Source of the DNA: CAZTTG01 sp964615935
GTDB lineage: Bacteria > Planctomycetota > UBA1135 > GCA-002686595
Assembly (NCBI GenBank): GCA_964615935.1
Contig: CAZTTG010000165.1
Coordinates: forward strand, 1-5,718
Length of the DNA: 5,718 nt
Direction of reading: 5' to 3'
Below, one piece after another: positions 1 to 4,434 of the stretch (positions within the stretch are counted from its first letter, which is position 1; the number at the start of each line of letters is the position of its first letter). The notes beneath the pieces are model-generated. The model was not told the origin of the DNA and did not search any database. It saw only the letters and a list, made by a program, of their open reading frames with translations. Both the position numbers and the translations under genes were made by a program.

Positions 1-87
1 TGCTCGCTGCGCTCGCGTGGCGCGGACGGGCCCCTGACGGGGCCCGCGCTCGCCTTCCGGCGAGCGCTAGAGGCCTTGGGCGCCTAA
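1..87 (+). CDS. Possible C-terminal tail of a convergent plus-strand gene (partial)
   Basis: Frame 1 is open from the window edge to a TAA at 85-87 and would encode 28 residues ending RRALEALGA. By hand count third codon positions are about 25/28 G or C, against 23/28 for first and 20/28 for second positions. That is the expected coding order in a high-GC genome. Against it, this stretch contains two perfect hairpins and part of a third, and 28 codons is too short to judge. No function can be named. It may be simply non-coding. Confidence 0.22.
   Translation, partial: CSLRSRGADGPLTGPALAFRRALEALGA
27..67 (-). other. Two perfect adjoining hairpins after the long hairpin
   Basis: Stem one is GCGCTCGCC (46-54) with GGCGAGCGC (59-67), 9 bp with a 4-base loop (GGAA in the minus transcript). 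Stem two is CGGGCCCC (27-34) with GGGGCCCG (39-46), 8 bp with a 4-base loop. They follow the long hairpin with no gap, giving three stacked stems in about 104 bases. If the plus-strand tail at 1-87 is real, they lie inside coding sequence. Confidence 0.5.
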
Positions 88-130
88 CTTGACTCGTTCG
101 CCCACGCAACGGGCACCCAAGACCTCTAGC
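66..130 (-). terminator. Long hairpin downstream of the operon, possible 3' end structure
   Basis: The arms are 66-84 and 112-130, with a 27-base loop. Seventeen of nineteen positions are Watson-Crick pairs (GCTAGAGG with CCTCTAGC, CTTGGG with CCCAAG, GCC with GGC). The other two (74/122 and 81/115) are C.A on the plus strand but G.U in a minus-strand transcript, which makes the stem unbroken in the direction of the operon. It starts 73 bases after the last stop codon. It lacks a U-run, so classical intrinsic termination is uncertain. Confidence 0.55.
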
Positions 131-141
131 CTCGAGGCGCG

Positions 142-159
142 GGCCGGTCACCTCCGGCC
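142..159 (-). other. Small hairpin in the 3' region of the operon
   Basis: GGCCGG (142-147) and CCGGCC (154-159) form a 6-bp stem. A competing CCTCC/GGAGG pairing at 151-165 overlaps it, and a 10-base palindrome GCCTCGAGGC lies at 129-138. The stretch 131-202 otherwise shows no gene. It is weak alone at this GC content. Confidence 0.3.
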
Positions 160-202
160 GGGAGGACCCCCACCGGCGGGGCGGAGAGGCGGCCCGCGCC
201 CC

Positions 203-628
203 TCACCCCTTGGTGCAGGCCCCCTTCAGCCCCTTCCCCCCGACGGGGATGAAGTAGCGGACCGCCGAGGGGGCGTGGCTGGAGATCACCGAGACCACCA
301 CGACCCCCGCCAGGATCCAGGCGTCCCAGGCCGCCAGCCAGGGCAGGATCGCGATCAGGAGGAGCTTGGCGATCACCACCAGGCCGCGCACCTGCAGGAG
401 GATGACGCCGGTCTCGTAGACGTCCAGCAGGAGCATCAGGAGCCCCGTGCCCCCGGCCATGGCCTGCCAGGTGGTGCGCAGGGCCGGGGTCGCGTCGGCG
501 ACGCAGACCCCGACCAGGATCCCCGTGCACAGGACGTGGGCGGCGCGCAGCGTGATCTTCAGGAAGCGCCGCCCCGGCAGGTCCCGAGGCTCGGGGGGGA
601 AGAGCAGGCTCTTGATTCGGGAGCTCAT
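203..628 (-). CDS. Small four-helix integral membrane protein, function unknown
   Basis: I do not recognise a named family. The protein has 141 residues with four likely membrane helices (about 24-44, 52-72, 82-99 and 103-118) separated by short loops, and a charged basic N terminus. Residues that look constrained are D69-VYETG, the LQVRG segment at 78-82 leading into a helix with a lysine, and SSHAP with VRYF at 116-126 after the last helix. I have an impression of similar SH-x-P...RY endings in unnamed bacterial membrane proteins, but cannot confirm it. The ATG at 628 has GGAG 8 bases upstream, the same arrangement as the porin gene, which supports it as real. It is the last gene of the run, 40 bases after the porin. 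A run of seven Gs at 593-599 falls in its early codons (PP at 11-12), so a frameshift there would kill it. Role in nitrate respiration is not shown. Confidence 0.75.
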   Translation of the reverse strand: MSSRIKSLLFPPEPRDLPGRRFLKITLRAAHVLCTGILVGVCVADATPALRTTWQAMAGGTGLLMLLLDVYETGVILLQVRGLVVIAKLLLIAILPWLAAWDAWILAGVVVVSVISSHAPSAVRYFIPVGGKGLKGACTKG

Positions 629-636
629 GCGCCGCG

Positions 637-640
637 CTCC
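637..640 (-). promoter_or_regulatory. Ribosome binding site of the small membrane protein gene
   Basis: GGAG lies 8 bases before the ATG at 628, the same arrangement as at the porin gene. It is the main support that this unrecognised frame is translated. Confidence 0.55.
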
Positions 641-668
641 AGTTTCATCCGCGTCGCCGGGGGGGGCC

Positions 669-1964
669 TCACTTCGCGAAGCTGACCCACAGCCAGGTCT
701 TGGTGGTGTCCGCCTTCCACTCGTCGGCCTCGTAGTTGGCGTGCTTGATCCCCACGCTGATCCCGTCGTGGACCGGGTAGCTGGCCACCAGGTCGAGCTC
801 GGTACCCCAGTCGTGGCTCTCGGTCTCGGAGGTGAAGTCGTGCCAGACGGCGCCCAGCTTGGCCTTGCCGACCGACCCGCTGGCCCCCACGTAGAAATCC
901 TGCAGCCCGTTGCCGGGGGTGCCCAGGAACATGTCGGCCCAGCCGTTGAACTTGTGGCCGGTCGCCAGGGGGGTGCGGAACTGGTCCCCGGTCGCGCCCG
1001 AGCCGCCCAGGACCTCGGCGCCCACCGTCAGGGTCACGCCGGACACCGTCCCCGCCAGCTCGCCGTGGAGGTACTCCTCGTCCAGCTGATTGGTGTTGTC
1101 CCCGGCGTCGGTCTGGTTGGCGAACTCGGCGGCGTACTTGAGGTCGAAGCCGTCGAAGCTGTGCTGGCCGGCCAGGCGAGCTCCCACCGTGAGGGTCGAG
1201 TCGGCGTAGTTGTTGGCCCGCGCATAGTCCAGGTGGTACAGGTAGCCGGTCAGCCTGCCGACGTCGGGGATCTCGTAGCCGAGGTTGACCAGGTGGGAGT
1301 TCATGGGCGCATCGCCGGCCGGCAGGTCGTCCCCGAAGATGCGGTTGACGTTGCCGATGTAGGCGTAGAAGGCCTCCAGGTTCTCCACGCCCGACCAGGT
1401 GGCCGACACGGCGTCGAAGGTCTGCTCGTTCTGGCGCCAGCCGACGTTGCCCACGTGGCGGTGGTTGTCCAGGGTGATGCGCTGGCGGCCGCCGGCGATG
1501 GTGGCGTCCTCGAGCCCGGCGTACTTCAGGTAGGCCTGGTTCATCTCGGCGCCCTCGGGATCGGCGACCAGGGGGTAGTTGGAGGTCGCGCCCGGGTCCG
1601 GGTTGTAGGGCATCGAGCGGAAGACCGAGTTGACGCCCTCGAACTCCAGCAGGCCGGTCACGCCGTGGAAGGGCGCGGTCTCGTACCCCAGGACCGTGCG
1701 CAGGGTGGAGGCCTCGGCCGTGTTGAACTTGGAGGCGTCGTCCACGAACTCGGCGCGGTAGCGCAGCTTCAACCAGAAGCGACCGCCGACCACGGCCTCC
1801 TCGAAGGCCTCCCAGGTCCAGGCGTCCGCCTCCTCCTCGGCAGGGGTGGTCTCCTCGGTGTCCGACCAGGCGGGCAGGGCGAAGGCGCCCAGCAAGGCGG
1901 CCGCCAGGAGCGCGGAGGGCGTCCTCCTCGGAGAAGGGTGGACGCGGAGAGCAGTCGTTTTCAT
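669..1964 (-). CDS. Outer-membrane beta-barrel porin, alginate-export-like
   Basis: This is probably an outer-membrane channel. The protein has 431 residues from the chosen ATG. A signal peptide (Arg-containing N region, hydrophobic core about 18-31, likely cleavage near residue 34 after PAWS) is followed by a short acidic Glu/Thr stretch. The rest shows alternating hydrophobic and polar strands with many aromatic residues and ends in WLWVSFAK, as barrel proteins do. The block GGRQRITLDNHRHVG with WRQNEQTFDAV (about 158-185) resembles the alginate-export-type porin family as I remember it. Start: the frame opens at 2054, inside napH, but the ATG at 1964 begins a proper signal peptide and has GGAG 8 bases upstream. 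It lies 31 bases after napH and 40 before the next gene, so it is likely co-transcribed with nap. Inference only: it might let nitrate or nitrite through the outer membrane. Substrate cannot be read from sequence. Other barrel families are possible. Confidence 0.82.
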   Translation of the reverse strand: MKTTALRVHPSPRRTPSALLAAALLGAFALPAWSDTEETTPAEEEADAWTWEAFEEAVVGGRFWLKLRYRAEFVDDASKFNTAEASTLRTVLGYETAPFHGVTGLLEFEGVNSVFRSMPYNPDPGATSNYPLVADPEGAEMNQAYLKYAGLEDATIAGGRQRITLDNHRHVGNVGWRQNEQTFDAVSATWSGVENLEAFYAYIGNVNRIFGDDLPAGDAPMNSHLVNLGYEIPDVGRLTGYLYHLDYARANNYADSTLTVGARLAGQHSFDGFDLKYAAEFANQTDAGDNTNQLDEEYLHGELAGTVSGVTLTVGAEVLGGSGATGDQFRTPLATGHKFNGWADMFLGTPGNGLQDFYVGASGSVGKAKLGAVWHDFTSETESHDWGTELDLVASYPVHDGISVGIKHANYEADEWKADTTKTWLWVSFAK

Positions 1965-1972
1965 GAGAGAGA

Positions 1973-1976
1973 CTCC
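1973..1976 (-). promoter_or_regulatory. Ribosome binding site of the porin gene
   Basis: GGAG lies 8 bases before the ATG at 1964, just after the hairpin at the napH stop. It supports the shorter, signal-peptide-bearing start over the one at 2054. Confidence 0.6.
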
Positions 1977-1981
1977 GGTGG

Positions 1982-2007
1982 TCGGCCGGGCGGGATCATC
2001 CGGCCGA
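1982..2007 (-). other. Hairpin across the napH stop, ahead of the porin gene
   Basis: TCGGCCGG (1982-1989) and CCGGCCGA (2000-2007) form a perfect 8-bp stem with a 10-base loop. The loop holds the napH TGA. No U-run follows, so it is not an obvious terminator. It could stabilise or process the message, or tune expression of the porin. Chance is possible at this GC content. Confidence 0.45.
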
Positions 2008-2940
2008 GGGGATCGATGGGTGGCATCCTCGTGAATTCGGGAGATCCGCGGCAAGGGCCTCCGGCCCCGTTTCCGCGGTCGATCGATGGCGCCCCGCCGC
2101 GGCCGCGCCCTCGGCGCTCTCGCGGGGGCTCGCGAAGCCCAGCCGCAGCACCCCCTCGGGGCAGGCGTCGATGCAGTCGCCGCAGCGGGTGCAGTCGGGG
2201 TGGTCCAGGGCCGAGCGGCAGGCCACCACGTGCTCCTCCATCACCCGGATGCCCATGGGGCAGCCCAGGGTGCACAGCCGGCAGCGCCGCCGGGCCACGT
2301 GCTCGGACCTCACCCGCACCCGCAGGAGCGCGAAGCGGCCCAGCCCGGCGTAGAGCGCCCCCAGGGGACACAGGGAGCGGCACCACGCGTGCGGGGCGAA
2401 CCACTCGGCCGCGGCGATCAGGGCGATCACCCACAGGGCCGAGGCCAGTCCGAAGATCACCGACCAGGCGAGGAGGTTGATGGGGGAGAGGAGCTGGAAG
2501 GCGGGGATCCCCGCCGCCAGCGAGAATCCCAGGGCCAGGCCCAGGGCGAGGTGACGCGTCCAGCGCGGCAGGCTGCCGCCGCGGCCGAGCCTGCGGCGCA
2601 GCCTCCGGGGGAGCCGCCGGCGCAGCTCCTGGTTGAGGTCGAGCACCAGCCCCAGGGGGCAGATCCAGCCACAGAAGACCGGGCCCAGGAGGACGGCCGC
2701 CGCCAGGGGGATCGCCGCTCCGAGGAGCAGGGTCGCGTGCAGGCTCATGGAGGCCAGGCTCACCTCCAGCGCCGCCAGTGGGTCGACCAGGGGCACCGCG
2801 CCGAAGAGGGTGGTCGCGGTGGTGGCTCCCTTGAACCACGGGAACCACTCGAAGCGGCCCAGGGCCAGGAGCGCCAGGAAGGCGGCCGCCGTGGCGCGCC
2901 GCGCCCAGGTCCAGCGCCGGAGGCGGGCGGGCCGTCTCAT
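1996..2940 (-). CDS. napH: NapH, membrane quinol-dehydrogenase iron-sulfur subunit
   Basis: This inner-membrane polyferredoxin works with NapG to oxidise quinol for nitrate reduction. The protein has 314 residues. An Arg-rich N terminus is followed by hydrophobic helices at about 17-29, 62-88, 129-148 and 158-178. The two CxxxCP motifs of the NapH/NosR/CcoG type are present: FCGWICPLG (C90, C94) and WCRSLCPLG (C187, C191). The C-terminal ferredoxin part has C220-C223-C227 with C241, and C250-C253-C256-C260. Start: the ATG at 2940 overlaps the napG stop as ATGA and sits 7 bases after a perfect AGGAGG. The frame stays open far upstream through napG and the cytochrome gene, but that stretch is a high-GC shadow. 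After the last cluster there is a roughly 50-residue Ala/Glu/Arg-rich tail without recognisable structure. A hairpin spans its stop codon. NapH and NosR-like proteins share this plan; length and neighbours favour NapH. Confidence 0.94.
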   Translation of the reverse strand: MRRPARLRRWTWARRATAAAFLALLALGRFEWFPWFKGATTATTLFGAVPLVDPLAALEVSLASMSLHATLLLGAAIPLAAAVLLGPVFCGWICPLGLVLDLNQELRRRLPRRLRRRLGRGGSLPRWTRHLALGLALGFSLAAGIPAFQLLSPINLLAWSVIFGLASALWVIALIAAAEWFAPHAWCRSLCPLGALYAGLGRFALLRVRVRSEHVARRRCRLCTLGCPMGIRVMEEHVVACRSALDHPDCTRCGDCIDACPEGVLRLGFASPRESAEGAAAAGRHRSTAETGPEALAADLPNSRGCHPSIPSAG

Positions 2941-3539
2941 CCCTCGCCCTCCTCGCGCGCCGCGCCGGCCGGTCGGATGGGGATCGAGCTGGTCTCGGTG
3001 GGGCAGGCGTAGTCGCACAGTCCGCAGCCGATGCAGGCCTCCTCCACCACCACCGGCCGCAGCCGCGCGTCGAAGCGGATGGCCTCGTCGGGGAAGGGGC
3101 AGGCGTGCCAGCAGGTGCGGCAGATGGTCCCGTTGTGGGCCAGGCAGAGATCGCGATCGATGACCGCCGTGCCCATGCGGATGTCGCGCAGGTCCTCCAC
3201 CCGGCCGAGGGCGGCGGTGGGACAGGCGGCGACGCAGGCGAGCTCGTCGAGCCCCGGGCAGAGGTCGCAGGGCACCTGCCGGGAGACTAGGTAGGGGGTG
3301 CCCAGCGAGAGTCCACCGGAGGGACCCGCCGTGAGCAGGGTGCCGGTGGGGCAGGCCTCGACGCACTGCCCGCAGCGGGTGCAGGCCGCCAGGAAGGCCG
3401 CCTCGGGGAGAGCGCCCGGGGGCCGCAGCAGCGCGCGCCCCGCGGCGCGGGCGCCGGAGAGCCGGAAGAGACCCCCGAGGCCGGCGCCCGCCGCGGCGCC
3501 GAAGCCCAGCATGAGGTGCCGTCGTGAGGGTCGAGTCAT
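2937..3539 (-). CDS. napG: NapG, Tat-exported ferredoxin-type protein with four 4Fe-4S motifs
   Basis: This is the periplasmic iron-sulfur partner of NapH (MauM/NapG family), thought to pass electrons from quinol toward the Nap cytochrome. The protein has 200 residues. SRRHLMLG at residues 5-12, followed by an Ala/Gly-rich hydrophobic stretch, is a twin-arginine signal. Four cysteine groups follow, each ending in CP: C53-C56-C59-C63, C91-C94-C102-C106, C132-C140-C143-C147 and C169-C172-C175-C179. The second and third have the widened spacing typical of this family. The ATG at 3539 is chosen because it keeps the arginine pair. Its ribosome site is weak, only a GGA about 6 bases upstream, and no better in-frame start is visible. 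The gene ends in an ATGA overlap with napH, suggesting coupled translation. It is separated from the cytochrome gene by 117 bases, unlike the other joins. The CP-ending groups and the napH neighbour make NapG much more likely than a generic ferredoxin. Confidence 0.93.
   Translation of the reverse strand: MTRPSRRHLMLGFGAAAGAGLGGLFRLSGARAAGRALLRPPGALPEAAFLAACTRCGQCVEACPTGTLLTAGPSGGLSLGTPYLVSRQVPCDLCPGLDELACVAACPTAALGRVEDLRDIRMGTAVIDRDLCLAHNGTICRTCWHACPFPDEAIRFDARLRPVVVEEACIGCGLCDYACPTETSSIPIRPAGAAREEGEG
2948..2953 (-). promoter_or_regulatory. Ribosome binding site of napH
   Basis: A perfect AGGAGG lies 7 bases before the napH ATG at 2940, inside the end of napG. It fixes the napH start despite the long open frame upstream. 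Confidence 0.85.
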
Positions 3540-3656
3540 GGCAGTCCGGCTGCGCGGGGAGAGGATGGGGCCCCTCAGTGACGTCGGGATCGCGTCTGGC
3601 TCGGCCCGGCTCGGTCGGACCGCTCGCGCATTCCCGGCGCCGTGAGGGGCCTTGGG
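3540..3656 (-). other. 117-base spacer between cytochrome gene and napG, with inverted repeat
   Basis: I see no gene here. Plus-strand GGCCCCTCA (3569-3577) and TGAGGGGCC (3643-3651) are a perfect 9-bp inverted repeat 65 bases apart. Between them are a short palindrome (CGGTCGGACCG, 3612-3622) and a direct repeat of GGCTCGG (3598-3604, 3608-3614). No promoter boxes are convincing. It is the only spacer of this size between clear genes of the cluster, so it may hold an mRNA element or an internal promoter. Confidence 0.4.
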
Positions 3657-4421
3657 TTACCGCCCCTCGTTCGAGTACCTCCCCGGGGCCGGACCGCTCG
3701 CCTCGACGGCGCGCACCTGCACGTGACAGGTCCGGCACTTGGCCTTCATGAGCCGCTTCGGCATGTCCTGGTGCACGACCAGCGGCGCGCCCTGCGTGCC
3801 GTCCTCGTGGCACAGCAGGCAGTCGGTCCGATTCCAGGCTCCCCGGTGGTCGTTGGAGGCCGGGATCATCGGCGGGAAGGCGAAGTCGGCGAAGCGCTGC
3901 TCCTCGGGGGGCTTGGGCTTCGGCTTCGCGGGCTCCGATCCGGGGATCAGCACGTGACAGCTCCGGCACTTGGCCGTCAGGAGCACGTCGGGCATGTCCG
4001 CGTGCCGGACGACGGTCGCATCCTGCACGCCGGTCTCGTGGCACCGCAGGCAGTCATCGCGGAGCCAGGACTTCCCGTGGTGCGCCGTGTCCGAGAGGGT
4101 GGGCGGGAAGGCGAAGTCCGCGAAGGTCACCGGGCGGTCGCCGGCCTCCTGGGTCGGGGACTGGACCGGACGCGAGGGGGCGACCGGCCGCGCGGGCTCG
4201 GTCTGCCCCTCCACTACGGTCGGCCGCGCGGGGGCGACCGGCTCGGTGACGGGCTCCTGCTCGGCGGCTTCCGCCGGCTCGGCGCGGACGGGAGCCTGCG
4301 GGGCGGAGATCGGGGTGGCGGGCTCCGCCTCCTCGGTTCCCCGCGACTGGCAGGCGGTGGGGGCCAGACCCAGCCCGGCCAGCCACGCCAGGGTCGTTCC
4401 CAGGAACATTCCTCGGATCAT
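3657..4421 (-). CDS. napB: Tetrahaem c-type cytochrome, duplicated NapB-like electron-transfer subunit
   Basis: This is a probable periplasmic electron carrier to NapA. The 254-residue protein has an N-terminal hydrophobic signal (about residues 7-23), then a Pro/Ala/Glu-rich linker (about 25-95). Two haem units follow, at 100-157 and 177-234, joined by a Lys/Pro-rich hinge. Each unit has two CxxCH motifs (C124, C152, C201, C229 as first cysteines) and two conserved histidines (115/140 and 192/217) that could be distal ligands. The second unit opens with PPMIP and ends with a CHV motif, as I recall for the dihaem part of E. coli NapB. Start choice: an ATG at 4436 overlaps the napA stop but has a poor ribosome site. 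The ATG at 4421 lies 7 bases after GAGGAG, so I use it. A cysteine at residue 24 follows LAPTA, a poor lipobox, so a lipoprotein is possible but unproven. Standard NapB has two haems, so the name is by similarity. The tetrahaem NapM carrier of Desulfovibrio nap operons is the main alternative. Confidence 0.88.
   Translation of the reverse strand: MIRGMFLGTTLAWLAGLGLAPTACQSRGTEEAEPATPISAPQAPVRAEPAEAAEQEPVTEPVAPARPTVVEGQTEPARPVAPSRPVQSPTQEAGDRPVTFADFAFPPTLSDTAHHGKSWLRDDCLRCHETGVQDATVVRHADMPDVLLTAKCRSCHVLIPGSEPAKPKPKPPEEQRFADFAFPPMIPASNDHRGAWNRTDCLLCHEDGTQGAPLVVHQDMPKRLMKAKCRTCHVQVRAVEASGPAPGRYSNEGR
3720..3893 (-). repeat. Second NapB-like dihaem unit of the tetrahaem cytochrome
   Basis: This is the second copy of the 58-residue unit. 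The opening FADFAFPP is also conserved in DNA: the plus-strand run starting at 3871 matches that at 4102 over about 20 bases with one change. PPMIP in this copy is closer to classical NapB than the PPTLS of copy one. Confidence 0.9.
3951..4124 (-). repeat. First NapB-like dihaem unit of the tetrahaem cytochrome
   Basis: This is a 58-residue in-gene unit from FADFAFPP to CHV. It aligns without gaps to the unit at 3720-3893, 33 of 58 residues identical by hand count. All four haem cysteine pairs, the haem histidines and two further histidines are conserved. The repeat period is 231 bases (77 residues). Confidence 0.9.
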
Positions 4422-4428
4422 GATCCTG

Positions 4429-4434
4429 CTCCTC
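4429..4434 (-). promoter_or_regulatory. Ribosome binding site of the tetrahaem cytochrome gene
   Basis: GAGGAG on the minus strand ends 7 bases before the ATG at 4421 and overlaps the napA stop codon. It decides for 4421 over the ATG at 4436, which has no good site. Translation is likely coupled to napA. Confidence 0.75.

Noticed and set aside
82..88. GCCTAAC, which reads GTTAGGC on the minus strand, like an integron attC core
   Set aside because: Only one core is present, it lies at the base of a loop rather than at the ends of the hairpin, and no second core or integrase is seen. Chance is likely.
66..130. A tRNA-like reading of the long hairpin
   Set aside because: The stem is 19 bp, not 7, and there is no T-arm consensus, D-arm or anticodon arm on either strand.
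625..648. A 7-codon frame (MKLERGA) overlapping the small membrane protein start
   Set aside because: It is very short, has no ribosome site of its own, and contains the GGAG used by the next gene.
447..2480. A 677-codon plus-strand open frame opposite the porin and napH
   Set aside because: It runs antisense to two well-supported genes, has a Gly/Val/Arg-rich low-complexity translation and no family features. It is a typical high-GC shadow.
2941..4044. Long upstream extension of the napH frame on the minus strand
   Set aside because: It overlaps napG and the cytochrome gene out of frame and is Arg/Pro-rich. napH has its own AGGAGG and ATG at 2940.
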